A stretch of DNA of 64,000 bases from Salinisphaera sp052044135 (GTDB lineage Bacteria; Pseudomonadota; Gammaproteobacteria; Nevskiales; Salinisphaeraceae), in NCBI RefSeq assembly GCF_052044135.1, contig NZ_JBQDYF010000001.1, positions 434,001-498,000 on the forward strand, written 5' to 3'. The notes under the pieces were generated by a model, which did not search any database, was not told the origin of the DNA, and saw nothing but the letters and a program-made list of their open reading frames with translations. The translations under genes were made by a program, and so were the position numbers. Numbering within the stretch: the stretch's first letter is position 1; each line of letters opens with the position of its first letter. Below are positions 33,591 to 42,255 of the stretch, in pieces.

Positions 33591-33919
33591 GCTCCAGCAA
33601 AATCCGTAAAGGCGACGAAGTCATGGTGGTGGCCGGCAAGGACCGGGGCCGCCGCGGCACCGTCACACGTGTGCTCGACAACGGCAAGGTCTTGGTGGAA
33701 GGCTTGAACATGGTCAAAAAACATGTCAAGCCTGACCCCAACCAGGGTGTACAGGGTGGCATCGAGGAAAAGGAGATGCCGCTGCACGTGTCGAACGTGA
33801 TGCTGTACAACCCGCAGACCGAAAAGGGCGAGCGTGTTGGTTTCAAATGGCTGGGTGAAGGTGAAGACCGACGCAAGGTGCGCGTCTTCAAGTCCTCCGG
33901 CGAAGTAGTGGACGCGTAG
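33587..33919 (+). CDS. rplX: 50S ribosomal protein L24
   Basis: Assembly-initiator protein of 110 residues with an N-terminal KOW motif (IRKGDEVMVVAGKDRGRRG). The middle PDPNQGVQGGIEEKEMPLHV is conserved. Translation is coupled to rplN through the ATGA overlap. Confidence 0.97.
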   Translation: MSSSKIRKGDEVMVVAGKDRGRRGTVTRVLDNGKVLVEGLNMVKKHVKPDPNQGVQGGIEEKEMPLHVSNVMLYNPQTEKGERVGFKWLGEGEDRRKVRVFKSSGEVVDA

Positions 33920-33926
33920 GCGAGTC

Positions 33927-34490
33927 ATGGAAAACGCAGAACAGACAATCGCGCCGCGGTTGAAGGCCGTTTACAGGGATCGCATTGTCGGCGAGCTGGT
34001 CGAGAAGTTCGACTACAGCAGCCGCATGGCGGCGCCCCGGATTGCCAAGATCACGCTGAACATGGGCGTGGGCGAAGCGGTGTCGGATCGCAAGGTGATC
34101 GAGGCCGCGATGGGCGACATGGAAAAGATCGCCGGGCAGAAGCCGGTGATGACCCGTGCCCGCAAGTCGGTCGCCGGATTCAAGATCCGCGAAGGCTGGC
34201 CGATCGGCTGCAAGGTCACGCTCCGCCGCGCCCGGATGTATGAATTCCTGGACCGCCTGGTCAACGTGACGTTGCCGCGTATCCGCGATTTTCGCGGCCT
34301 CAATCCGCGCTCCTTCGACGGGCGGGGCAATTACAGCCTCGGCCTCAAGGAGCAGATCGTGTTTCCCGAGATCGATTACGATCGCGTGGATGCGTTGCGC
34401 GGCATGGATATCGTGATCTCGACCACCGCGTCGAGCGATGAAGAGGGGCGGGCCCTGCTTGAAGGGTTCAACTTCCCCTTCCGGAGATAA
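33927..34490 (+). CDS. rplE: 50S ribosomal protein L5
   Basis: 5S rRNA-binding protein of 187 residues. Signature segments are APRIAKITLNMGVGEAV near residue 33, GQKPVMTRARKSVAGFKIR and DFRGLNPRSFDGRGNYSLG. The N-terminus carries about eight more residues than E. coli L5. Confidence 0.97.
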   Translation: MENAEQTIAPRLKAVYRDRIVGELVEKFDYSSRMAAPRIAKITLNMGVGEAVSDRKVIEAAMGDMEKIAGQKPVMTRARKSVAGFKIREGWPIGCKVTLRRARMYEFLDRLVNVTLPRIRDFRGLNPRSFDGRGNYSLGLKEQIVFPEIDYDRVDALRGMDIVISTTASSDEEGRALLEGFNFPFRR

Positions 34491-34492
34491 TT

Positions 34493-34798
34493 ATGGCGAA
34501 GAAAAGCATGATTGCGCGTGATGAAAAGCGCATGAAGATCGTAGCCAAGTACGCGGCCAAGCGTCAGGCGATCAAGGCCCGGATCGAAGATCCGCAGGCC
34601 ACGCCTGAAGAGCGTTATGCCGCTGCCCAGGAATTGCAGGCGTTGCCGCGCGATGCGAGCCCGACCCGGGTTACGCGCCGTTGTCGAGTGACCGGGCGCC
34701 CGAAGGGTGTCTATCGCAAGTTCGGTCTGTCCCGTAACAAGCTGCGCGAAGCTGCGATGCGGGGCGAAGTGCCCGGCCTCGTGCTCTCGTCCTGGTAG
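34493..34798 (+). CDS. rpsN: 30S ribosomal protein S14 (zinc-free form)
   Basis: Protein of 101 residues without any CxxC pair, which is the long zinc-independent S14 type usual in gammaproteobacteria. The C-terminal signature TRRCRVTGRPKGVYRKFGLS and LREAAMRGEVPGL is present. It follows rplE after two bases. Confidence 0.97.
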   Translation: MAKKSMIARDEKRMKIVAKYAAKRQAIKARIEDPQATPEERYAAAQELQALPRDASPTRVTRRCRVTGRPKGVYRKFGLSRNKLREAAMRGEVPGLVLSSW

Positions 34799-34824
34799 TT
34801 CACAGTTAATAGGTATCGGTACGC

Positions 34825-35220
34825 ATGAGTATGACTGACCCCATCGCCGACATGCTGACCCGTATTCGTAACGGGCAGTCGGCGGACAAGGAAAGCGTTG
34901 AAATGCCCTCCTCGAAGCTCAAGCTCGCGATTGCGAAGGTGCTCGAGGATGAAGGCTACATCAGTGGCTATGAAACGGCCGAGGTCGAGGGCAAGCCGCG
35001 TTTGCGGATTGGCCTGAAGTACTTCCAGGGCCACGGCGTGATCGAGTATATCGAGCGCGCCTCGAAACCCGGGCTGCGTCTTTACTGCAACAAGAACGAT
35101 GTGCCCGAGGTCGTGGGTGGCTTGGGTATTTCGATCATCTCGACGTCGCAGGGCGTGATGTCCGACCGGGCGGCCCGCGCGGCCGGCCACGGCGGCGAAG
35201 TCCTCTGCTACGTATCGTAA
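34825..35220 (+). CDS. rpsH: 30S ribosomal protein S8
   Basis: Protein of 131 residues that binds the central 16S rRNA domain and, in E. coli, represses the spc operon by binding rplE mRNA. It starts MSMTDPIADMLTRIRNGQ and ends with the conserved QGVMSDRAARAAGHGGEVLC. Confidence 0.97.
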   Translation: MSMTDPIADMLTRIRNGQSADKESVEMPSSKLKLAIAKVLEDEGYISGYETAEVEGKPRLRIGLKYFQGHGVIEYIERASKPGLRLYCNKNDVPEVVGGLGISIISTSQGVMSDRAARAAGHGGEVLCYVS

Positions 35221-35244
35221 GCCGGTCAGGCGAGGAGCAATAAG

Positions 35245-35775
35245 ATGTCGAGAGTAGCCAAAGCGCCGGTTAATATTCCCAGCGGCGTCGAGTGTGTCGT
35301 CAATGGTCGCGATATCACGGTCAAGGGCAAGGGCGGCGAACTGGCGTTCCGCCTGCCGCTTGGCGTGGATCTGGAAGTTTCGGATGGCGTGGCACGAGCC
35401 CAGGCTACCGGTCGCCAGCCGAACATGGCCATGGCCGGCACGGTGCGGGCGACGGTTGCCAACATGGTCCACGGCGTGACCGAGGGCTTCGAGCGCAAAC
35501 TGCAGCTTGAAGGCGTCGGTTATCGCGCCCAGGCCCAGGGCGGCAAGGTGAATCTGTCGCTGGGCCTGTCCCACCCGGTGGTCTACGAAGTGCCCGAGGG
35601 CGTGACGGTGGAAACGCCGAGCGCGACCGAGATCGTACTCAAGGGGGCCGATAAGCAGGTCGTGGGTCAGGCCGCGGCCGAGATTCGCGCCTGGCGTCCG
35701 CCCGAGCCGTACAAGGGCAAGGGCATTCGCTATGCGGGCGAACGAATCATCCGCAAAGACGCCAAGAAGAAGTAG
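35245..35775 (+). CDS. rplF: 50S ribosomal protein L6
   Basis: Protein of 176 residues with two related domains. The C-terminal signature PEPYKGKGIRYAGERIIRKD is complete. It sits near the sarcin-ricin loop. An AGGAG is placed ten bases before the ATG. Confidence 0.98.
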   Translation: MSRVAKAPVNIPSGVECVVNGRDITVKGKGGELAFRLPLGVDLEVSDGVARAQATGRQPNMAMAGTVRATVANMVHGVTEGFERKLQLEGVGYRAQAQGGKVNLSLGLSHPVVYEVPEGVTVETPSATEIVLKGADKQVVGQAAAEIRAWRPPEPYKGKGIRYAGERIIRKDAKKK

Positions 35776-35811
35776 CGCGTTTTCGCCTACAGCAACGGAT
35801 TCAGGATCGTT

Positions 35812-36171
35812 ATGCACAAGAAAACGGTTTCTCGTCTGCGGCGTGCGCGCCGGGCCCGGATGCACATGCGCAAGCTGGGCGCGCACCGCCTGTCGGTGCA
35901 TCGCACGCCGCAGCACATTTATGCACAGATCGTCTCGCCGGACGGCGGCCGGACGCTGGTGTCGGCCTCGACGCTCGACAAGGATCTGCGGGGCGAAGTC
36001 GCGGGTCATCGCGGCAACAAGTCGGCCGCCGAACTGGTCGGTCGCACGATCGCCGAACGCGCCAAGGCCGCGGGCATCCAGGAGGTCGCCTTCGATCGCT
36101 CGGGCTTTGCCTATCACGGTCGCATCAAGGCGCTGGCCGATGCCGCGCGTGAAAGCGGCCTGCAGTTCTAA
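35812..36171 (+). CDS. rplR: 50S ribosomal protein L18
   Basis: 5S rRNA-binding protein of 119 residues. The N-terminal basic region KKTVSRLRRARRARMHMRKL contacts 5S rRNA, and the body ends in DAARESGLQF as in relatives. Confidence 0.97.
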   Translation: MHKKTVSRLRRARRARMHMRKLGAHRLSVHRTPQHIYAQIVSPDGGRTLVSASTLDKDLRGEVAGHRGNKSAAELVGRTIAERAKAAGIQEVAFDRSGFAYHGRIKALADAARESGLQF

Positions 36172-36183
36172 CGGATACGAGAT

Positions 36184-36693
36184 ATGGCAACACGTAACGA
36201 ACAACGCACCGAAGGCGACCTGCTCGAAAAGCTCGTCACTGTCAATCGCGTGGCCAAGGTGGTCAAGGGCGGCCGTCAGTTCGGCTTTACCGCGCTGACC
36301 GTGGTCGGCGACGGCGAGGGTCGCGTCGGCTATGGCTATGGCAAGGCGCGTGAAGTGCCGCTGGCCATCGCCAAGGCGATGGAGGCCGCGCGCAAGAGCA
36401 TGGTGCGCGTGCAGATCAAGGAAGGCTCCACGCTGCAGCACGCCATTGTCGGCGAGCACGGTTCGAGCAAGGTGATCATGCGCCCGGCCTCGGAAGGTAC
36501 CGGTGTGATTGCGGGCGGCGGCATGCGCGCGGTGTTCGAGGTTGCGGGCGTGAACAACGTACTGTGCAAGAGCTACGGCTCGCGTAATCCGATCAACCTG
36601 GTGCGGGCGACCATCAACGGTTTGCGCAACATGCATGATCCGGAATTCATTGCGGCCAAGCGCGGCAAGTCCGTCGAAGACATTACGGCGTAA
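36184..36693 (+). CDS. rpsE: 30S ribosomal protein S5
   Basis: Protein of 169 residues with an N-terminal double-stranded-RNA-binding-like domain (VTVNRVAKVVKGGRQFGFTA) and the loop that affects spectinomycin sensitivity. The GYGYGKAREVPLAIAKAMEA helix is conserved. S5 affects decoding accuracy together with S4. Confidence 0.98.
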   Translation: MATRNEQRTEGDLLEKLVTVNRVAKVVKGGRQFGFTALTVVGDGEGRVGYGYGKAREVPLAIAKAMEAARKSMVRVQIKEGSTLQHAIVGEHGSSKVIMRPASEGTGVIAGGGMRAVFEVAGVNNVLCKSYGSRNPINLVRATINGLRNMHDPEFIAAKRGKSVEDITA

Positions 36694-36704
36694 ACGAGGC
36701 GGTC

Positions 36705-36890
36705 ATGGCAGACAAGCGGATCAAAGTTACGCTGATCAAGAGCCCCATCGGCCGCATTGCGCGACATCGCGCCTGCGTACGGGGCCTGGGTCTGCGTCGT
36801 GTGAATCACTCGGTCGAAGTGACCGATACCCCGGAAAATCGCGGCATGATCAACAAGGTTGCTGACATGCTTGCGGTCGAGGAGGCTTAA
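36705..36890 (+). CDS. rpmD: 50S ribosomal protein L30
   Basis: Small protein of 61 residues, typical bacterial L30: IKVTLIKSPIGRIARHRACV and GLRRVNHSVEVTDTPENRGM. The rplO ATG follows directly after its stop codon. Confidence 0.97.
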   Translation: MADKRIKVTLIKSPIGRIARHRACVRGLGLRRVNHSVEVTDTPENRGMINKVADMLAVEEA

Positions 36891-37319
36891 ATGAAGCTCA
36901 ACGACCTGCATTACACTGAGGGTTCCCGTCCGGACGCCAAGCGCGTTGGCCGCGGGGCCGGTTCGGATCTCGGCAAGACCGCGGGTCGCGGTCACAAGGG
37001 CCAGCATTCGCGCAGCGGCGGTTATACGAAGGTCGGCTTCGAAGGCGGCCAGATGCCGCTGCAGCGCCGTATTCCCAAGCGTGGCTTTCACGCGACCGGC
37101 TCGGGTGTGGTTGAAGTCCGTCTGGACAGTCTGAACAAGTTGAGCGGCGAGATTGACCTGGCTGCGCTCAAGGCGGCCCGTCTTGTGCCGCGCCAGGCGC
37201 GGGGTGCCAAGATCATCGCTTCCGGTGAGCTGTCCTCGGCGGTGACGCTGAAGGGTGTGGCGGCGACAGCCGGCGCCCGTCAGGCGATCGAATCGGCGGG
37301 CGGTTCGGTCACCGCATAG
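36891..37319 (+). CDS. rplO: 50S ribosomal protein L15
   Basis: Protein of 142 residues. The glycine-rich N-terminus GRGAGSDLGKTAGRGHKGQH threads into 23S rRNA. It is separated from secY by only two bases, so the two are probably translated together. Confidence 0.97.
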   Translation: MKLNDLHYTEGSRPDAKRVGRGAGSDLGKTAGRGHKGQHSRSGGYTKVGFEGGQMPLQRRIPKRGFHATGSGVVEVRLDSLNKLSGEIDLAALKAARLVPRQARGAKIIASGELSSAVTLKGVAATAGARQAIESAGGSVTA

Positions 37320-37321
37320 AC

Positions 37322-38665
37322 ATGGCCAAGCGTCCCAACAACGCAGGCGGCGGCATGATGCCCAACGCCGGTAATCTCACCGAGATCCGGCAGCGGCTGT
37401 TATTCCTGCTCGGCGCGCTGATCGTGTTCCGTATCGGGAGCTTCATTCCGGTGCCCGGTATCGATCCGGCGGAGTTGGCCCGGTTGTTCCAGCAGCAATC
37501 GGGAACGATTCTCGACGTCGGTGTCATGTTCACCGGTGGTGCGTTGAAGCGCTTGTCGATCTTCGCTCTGGGCGTGATGCCTTATATCTCGGCGTCGATC
37601 ATCTTCCAGCTCCTAACGGCCACCGTGCCGTCGCTCAAGGAGCTCAAGAAGGAGGGCGAATCGGGCCGGCGCAAGATCACGCAGTACACGCGCTACGGCA
37701 CCGTGGTACTGGCCGGCTTCCAGTCGGTCGGCACCGGCGTGGCGTTGTGGAACCAGGGCATCGCCCTGAACGGGGTGAGTGAGTTCAGTTTCATCTTCAC
37801 CACGGCGATCACGCTGACGACCGGCGCCCTGTTCCTGATGTGGCTCGGCGAGCAGGTCACCGAACGCGGCATCGGCAACGGCATTTCGATGTTGATCTTT
37901 TCGGCGATCGTGGCCGGACTGCCGTCGGCGATCGGCGGTACGCTGGATCTGGTACGGACCGGCGAGCTCAGTTTTTTCTTCGTCGTGGCGTTGTTCGTCG
38001 GTGCGCTGGCGGTGCTGGCGTTCGTGGTGTTCGTCGAGCGTGCACAACGGCGGATTCCAGTGCATCACGCGCAGCGCCAGAGCGGTCGGCGGATGTATTC
38101 CGCCCAGACACAGCATCTGCCGTTGAAACTGAATATGGCCGGCGTCATCCCGCCGATCTTCGCCTCCAGCATCATTCTGTTCCCGGCGACGATCATTCGC
38201 TTTCTGGGTCAGGGCGGGAGTGTGGCGAACTGGGTGTCGAATGCGATCGCGCCGGGGCAGCCGCTGTATGTGCTGTTCTATTCGGGGATGATCATCTTCT
38301 TCTGCTTCTTCTATACCGCGTTGGTGTTCGACTCGCGCGAGACAGCGGATAACCTGAAGAAGTCCGGTGCATTCATCCCGGGGGTTCGGCCCGGTATTCA
38401 GACGGCCAACTACATCGATACGGTGCTGACGCGGCTGACGGTCGCCGGCGCGGTCTATGTGACGCTGGTCTGCCTGCTGCCGGAGTTGCTGATCCTCAAG
38501 TACAACGTGCCGTTCTATTTCGGCGGCACGTCGCTTCTGATCATCGTTGTGGTGGTCATGGATTTCATGGCGCAGTTGCAGGCTCATCTGATGTCCCATC
38601 AGTACGAGGGCCTGATGCGCAAGAACAATCTAAAGGCGGGCGGCCGGGCCGGCATGCTGCGATAG
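37322..38665 (+). CDS. secY: Protein translocase subunit SecY
   Basis: Inner-membrane channel of the Sec translocon, 447 residues with ten predicted helices. Family sequences include GIDPAELARLFQQQSG, LGVMPYISASIIFQLLT near residue 80, and the cytosolic loop GKSGAFIPGVRPG-like stretch KKSGAFIPGVRPGIQTANYI near 349. It works with SecE (11512) and SecA. Last membrane gene of the spc operon. Confidence 0.98.
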   Translation: MAKRPNNAGGGMMPNAGNLTEIRQRLLFLLGALIVFRIGSFIPVPGIDPAELARLFQQQSGTILDVGVMFTGGALKRLSIFALGVMPYISASIIFQLLTATVPSLKELKKEGESGRRKITQYTRYGTVVLAGFQSVGTGVALWNQGIALNGVSEFSFIFTTAITLTTGALFLMWLGEQVTERGIGNGISMLIFSAIVAGLPSAIGGTLDLVRTGELSFFFVVALFVGALAVLAFVVFVERAQRRIPVHHAQRQSGRRMYSAQTQHLPLKLNMAGVIPPIFASSIILFPATIIRFLGQGGSVANWVSNAIAPGQPLYVLFYSGMIIFFCFFYTALVFDSRETADNLKKSGAFIPGVRPGIQTANYIDTVLTRLTVAGAVYVTLVCLLPELLILKYNVPFYFGGTSLLIIVVVVMDFMAQLQAHLMSHQYEGLMRKNNLKAGGRAGMLR

Positions 38666-38724
38666 CAGCGTGTCGCCCGCTGTTCGGCGGTCATGGTGAC
38701 GTGAGTCACGTGTAGAGGGACGAG

Positions 38725-38841
38725 ATGAAAGTTAGAGCATCGGTCAAAAAGATTTGCCGCAACTGCAAGGTCATTCGCCGCAATGGCGCGGTGATGGTGA
38801 TTTGCTCGACGGATCCCCGGCATAAGCAGCGCCAGGGCTGA
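38725..38841 (+). CDS. rpmJ: 50S ribosomal protein L36
   Basis: Very short gene of 38 codons with the sequence start MKVRASVKKICRNCKVI and end TDPRHKQRQG. CxxC (CRNC) and a following Cys and His make the zinc ribbon of the C+ L36 type. AGGGA precedes the ATG by about six bases. It is too short for ordinary gene callers but its position after secY is conserved. Confidence 0.96.
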   Translation: MKVRASVKKICRNCKVIRRNGAVMVICSTDPRHKQRQG

Positions 38842-38856
38842 TTCGCTTCGGCGGTA

Positions 38857-38885
38857 TTGTCAAAGTCAGTTTTTAAGGATATGAT
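38857..38885 (+). promoter_or_regulatory. Promoter of the alpha operon, with leader hairpin
   Basis: TTGTCA (38857-38862), a 17-bp spacer and TATGAT (38880-38885) are each five of six to consensus. The leader that follows contains GTTCGC/GCGAAC (38905-38926), which could be part of an S4-responsive structure, although no known S4 pseudoknot could be confirmed. Confidence 0.7.
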
Positions 38886-38959
38886 GGCGGGCTTTTCCGG
38901 CGTCGTTCGCGCCTTTTGAAGCGAACACGTCCGCACCCGCGAGCTGGGAGTTCAATCAA

Positions 38960-39316
38960 ATGGCGCGAATCGCTGGAGTCAATCTCCCGATCAACAAGCA
39001 TGCAGCCATTGCGCTGACGTCGCTTTACGGCGTGGGTCATACCCGCGCTCGTGAGATCTGCAAGGAGGCCGGTGTAGCCACCGACACCAAGATCAAGGAT
39101 CTCACGGAAGGCGAAGTCGAGGCGCTGCGTGCGCAGGTGCAGCAGTACACGATCGAAGGTGACCTTCGTCGCGAGGTGTCGATGAACATCAAGCGGCTGA
39201 TGGACCTCGGCTGCTACCGCGGCATGCGTCACCGTCGCGGGCTGCCGGTGCGCGGTCAGCGCACGAAGACCAATTCGCGGACTCGCAAGGGCCCGCGTCG
39301 TCCGATTCGTCGATAA
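38960..39316 (+). CDS. rpsM: 30S ribosomal protein S13
   Basis: Protein of 118 residues in the 30S head that contacts P-site tRNA and bridges to the 50S. Typical segments: ARIAGVNLPINKHAAIALTS, GYRG-like CYRGMRHRRGLPVRGQRTKT and a basic tail ending RRPIRR. Confidence 0.98.
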   Translation: MARIAGVNLPINKHAAIALTSLYGVGHTRAREICKEAGVATDTKIKDLTEGEVEALRAQVQQYTIEGDLRREVSMNIKRLMDLGCYRGMRHRRGLPVRGQRTKTNSRTRKGPRRPIRR

Positions 39317-39354
39317 GCGCCGTTTCCGCGCGAGATCACAGGTAGATAGACATT

Positions 39355-39756
39355 ATGGCGACAGCATCCACCTCGAACAGCCGCAGCCGCAAGGCGCGCG
39401 CGCGTCGGAACGTTACCGATGGTATCGCGTTCGTGTATGCCACGTTCAACAACACCATCATCACGATTTCCGATCGACAGGGCAACGTCTTGTCGTGGTG
39501 CACTTCCGGCACCTGCGGATTCAAAGGCTCGCGCAAGAGTACGCCGTTCGCCGCGCAGGTTGCGGCGGAGCGTGCCGGCGAGGGCGCGTCGCAGTACGGC
39601 GTCAAGAATCTCGAGGTTCGCGTGAAGGGCCCGGGCCCGGGGCGTGAAGCCGCGGTGCGCTCGCTCAATGCGTCGGGCTTCAAGGTGACGAGCATCATCG
39701 ACGTGACCCCGATTCCGCATAACGGCTGTCGTCCGCCCAAGAAGCGCCGCGTCTAG
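39355..39756 (+). CDS. rpsK: 30S ribosomal protein S11
   Basis: Protein of 133 residues in the platform, near the Shine-Dalgarno helix. Conserved ATFNNTIITISDRQGN near residue 23, and the end DVTPIPHNGCRPPKKRRV, are present. It lies in the usual order after rpsM. Confidence 0.98.
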   Translation: MATASTSNSRSRKARARRNVTDGIAFVYATFNNTIITISDRQGNVLSWCTSGTCGFKGSRKSTPFAAQVAAERAGEGASQYGVKNLEVRVKGPGPGREAAVRSLNASGFKVTSIIDVTPIPHNGCRPPKKRRV

Positions 39757-39783
39757 CGCGCTTCGCGACATAGGTAAATAATC

Positions 39784-40407
39784 ATGGCGAAATACACCGG
39801 TCCCAAGTGTAAGCTTTCGCGTCGCGCCGGCACCGATCTGTTGCTGAAGGGCCGCGGCCGTTCGCTTGAAGGCAAGTGCAAGATCGACACGCTTCCGGGT
39901 GCCCAGGGCACCGCGCGTCGTCAGCGTCTGTCCGACTATGCGCTGCAGCTGCGCGAGAAGCAGAAGCTGCGGCATATGTACGGGGTGCTGGAGAAGCAGT
40001 TCCGCAACTACTACAAGAAAGCAGCTAGCCAGAAGGGCGCCACCGGCGTGCTGCTGCTGCAGCTGCTGGAGTCGCGTCTGGACAACGTCGTCTATCGGAT
40101 GGGGTTTGCGGCGACGCGCGCCGAAGCGCGTCAGCTGGTGAATCATAAGGCCGTGGCGGTCAATGATTACCCGGTCAACATCCCGTCGTACCAGGTCCGG
40201 GAAGGCGATGTGATCGCCATCCGCAACAAGGCCAAGCAGCAGAACCGGATCATCGAGGCGGTTCAGGTTGCTTCGCAGATCGGACTCGCGGACTGGGTGG
40301 AAGTCGACGAGAAGGGCCTGAAGGGCACGTACAAGTCGGTGCCGGATCGTGATCAGGTATTGCCTGACATCAACGAGAATCTGGTCGTCGAGCTCTACTC
40401 CAAGTAA
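39784..40407 (+). CDS. rpsD: 30S ribosomal protein S4
   Basis: Primary assembly protein of 207 residues, with an S4 RNA-binding domain around residues 95-158 (LESRLDNVVYRMGFAATRAEARQLVNHKAV). S4 represses the alpha operon by binding its leader in E. coli and affects decoding fidelity. The N-terminus AKYTGPKCKLSRRAGTDLL is conserved. Confidence 0.98.
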   Translation: MAKYTGPKCKLSRRAGTDLLLKGRGRSLEGKCKIDTLPGAQGTARRQRLSDYALQLREKQKLRHMYGVLEKQFRNYYKKAASQKGATGVLLLQLLESRLDNVVYRMGFAATRAEARQLVNHKAVAVNDYPVNIPSYQVREGDVIAIRNKAKQQNRIIEAVQVASQIGLADWVEVDEKGLKGTYKSVPDRDQVLPDINENLVVELYSK

Positions 40408-40446
40408 TCAAGGCCGCGCTGCATTCGCAGCCAGAGGTATTTGCAT

Positions 40447-41433
40447 ATGCAGTCCAACGATTTGCTGAAGCCGCGCCTGGTCGAGGTGGAGCGTGTGAGC
40501 GAGCGGCGTGCCAAGATCTCGCTCGAGCCGCTCGAGCGTGGTTACGGGCATACCCTGGGCAACGCCATTCGTCGCATTCTGCTGTCGTCGATTCCGGGCG
40601 CTGCCATCACCGAGGTCAGCATCGACGGCGTGCTACACGAGTACACCACCGTCGACGGCATGCAGGAAGACGTTATCGACGTCCTGCTGAACCTGAAGAA
40701 CGTCGCCGTGCGCATGCACGAGCGTGACGAGGCCGAGTTGCACCTGCACAAGTCGGGTGAGGGCGCGGTGACCGCGGGCGACATCGTCACGGATCACGAT
40801 GTGGAGATCGTCAACCCCGACCTCGTGATCGCGCATCTGACCAGCGGTGAGTTGCGCATGAGCATGAAGGTGCGCAAGGGCCGCGGTTATCACGCCGCGC
40901 AAAGCAAGGCGGAGCCGGGCGAAGAGGACACCGGGGCCAGCGAGATCGGCGGCCTGCGTCTCGACGCTTCGTTCTCGCCGATCCGCCGAGTCAGTTATTC
41001 GGTCGACCGCGCGCGCGTCGAGCAGCGCACCGACCTCGACAAGTTGATTCTCGATATCGAGACCAATGGCAGCGTGGAGCCGCAGGACGCCGTGCGGACG
41101 GCGGCTGCCACGCTCTATGATCAGCTGTCGGTGTTCGTGGACCTGGAAGCCCGCGAGGAGGCGTCGCGCCAGGGTGATTCCAGTGCCATCGATCCGACGC
41201 TGCTCAAGCCGATCGAGGATCTGGAACTGACTGTTCGCTCGACCAACTGCCTGAAGGCGGAAGACATACACTATGTGGGCGATCTGGTTCAGCGTACCGA
41301 AACCGAGCTGATGCGCACGCCAAATCTGGGCAAGAAATCGCTGACCGAAATCAGCGAAGTGCTGGCCGAGCATGGTCTGAAGCTGGGTATGACGGTCGAG
41401 AACTGGCCGCCGGCCGAACTCGAGAAAGCCTAA
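40447..41433 (+). CDS. rpoA: DNA-directed RNA polymerase subunit alpha
   Basis: Protein of 328 residues. The N-terminal domain (LEPLERGYGHTLGNAIRRILLSS) dimerises and binds beta and beta'. The C-terminal domain (ELTVRSTNCLKAEDIHYVGD then MRTPNLGKKSLTEI) binds UP-element DNA and activators. ATG 40447 gives MQSNDLLKPRLVEV; an alternative in-frame start two codons earlier is unlikely. Confidence 0.98.
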   Translation: MQSNDLLKPRLVEVERVSERRAKISLEPLERGYGHTLGNAIRRILLSSIPGAAITEVSIDGVLHEYTTVDGMQEDVIDVLLNLKNVAVRMHERDEAELHLHKSGEGAVTAGDIVTDHDVEIVNPDLVIAHLTSGELRMSMKVRKGRGYHAAQSKAEPGEEDTGASEIGGLRLDASFSPIRRVSYSVDRARVEQRTDLDKLILDIETNGSVEPQDAVRTAAATLYDQLSVFVDLEAREEASRQGDSSAIDPTLLKPIEDLELTVRSTNCLKAEDIHYVGDLVQRTETELMRTPNLGKKSLTEISEVLAEHGLKLGMTVENWPPAELEKA

Positions 41434-41485
41434 ACGCACCGGAATCATGGAAAGCCGGTCGTCCCTTCGCTAAGGAATCATCGTT

Positions 41486-41869
41486 ATGCGTCATCGCAAA
41501 AGCGGCAGCAATCTAGGGCGTGAGTCCTCGCATCGCGCTGCCATGCTCAAGAATATGTCCTCCTCGCTTTTCAAGGAGGAACTGATCCGGACCACGTTGC
41601 CGCGCGCCAAGGAGTTGCGCCGCATCGCGGAGCCGTTGATCACGCTGTCCAAGACCGATAGCGTTCACAATCGCCGTATCGCCTTCTCGCGCCTGCGTGA
41701 CAAGGAAGCGGTCGGCAAGTTGTTCGGTGAACTCGGCACGCGATACGCCGATCGCCCGGGCGGGTATCTGCGCATCCTCAAGTGTGGCTATCGTCCCGGC
41801 GACAATGCGCCGATGGCGTTCGTCGAACTGGTTGATCGTCCCGCGGTCGCGGATGACGACGACGAGTGA
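41486..41869 (+). CDS. rplQ: 50S ribosomal protein L17
   Basis: Protein of 127 residues. MRHRKSGSNLGRESSHRAAM is the invariant start, and DRPGGYLRILKCGYRPGDNAPMA the conserved end, with an acidic DDDDE tail. Last gene of the alpha operon; transcription ends at the terminator 34 bases downstream. Confidence 0.98.
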   Translation: MRHRKSGSNLGRESSHRAAMLKNMSSSLFKEELIRTTLPRAKELRRIAEPLITLSKTDSVHNRRIAFSRLRDKEAVGKLFGELGTRYADRPGGYLRILKCGYRPGDNAPMAFVELVDRPAVADDDDE

Positions 41870-41902
41870 TCGGCTGCGGGTAAGCGCCTGAGTCGCTGCA
41901 AG

Positions 41903-41930
41903 CCGGCCCCTCCAGGGCCGGTTTTTTTTT
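41903..41930 (+). terminator. Intrinsic terminator of the alpha operon
   Basis: CCGGCCC/GGGCCGG with loop CTCCA, followed by nine consecutive T. Very strong rho-independent form, closing the long ribosomal-protein transcription unit. Confidence 0.93.
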
Positions 41931-42255
41931 GGGGCGGGCATTTGTCGCGGGGACGACAGGCAATGCCGGTCGCGGCCCGTCCGCGAGCGTGCCGGCGCGG
42001 CCGTTGCGGTTGGCATGTGGCATGCGTGACGATCGTCGCGGGGCCGGTGGCGCACGGCGTGACGCCGGAGCACGGACGCCGCCTCCGCCCGGTGCGAATA
42101 CGCACGCCAGGTCCCGGACAGTGGCGCGTCTTCTTGCCGACAGGGGCGGGGGCAGCGGGTGGGCATCGACGGGGCCCACGACGTGCGTGCCGTGCAGTCG
42201 GCGTCCATCGGTATGGATTCGGGGGATGAATGCGTCGGGGACAATAGAAGCAGCG
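41931..42255. other. Non-coding gap between the rplQ terminator and the DUF748 gene
   Basis: About 325 GC-rich bases with no recognisable gene, repeat or strong hairpin. The open frames that cross it translate to arginine-rich, low-information sequence. It lies downstream of two convergent transcription units. Confidence 0.5.
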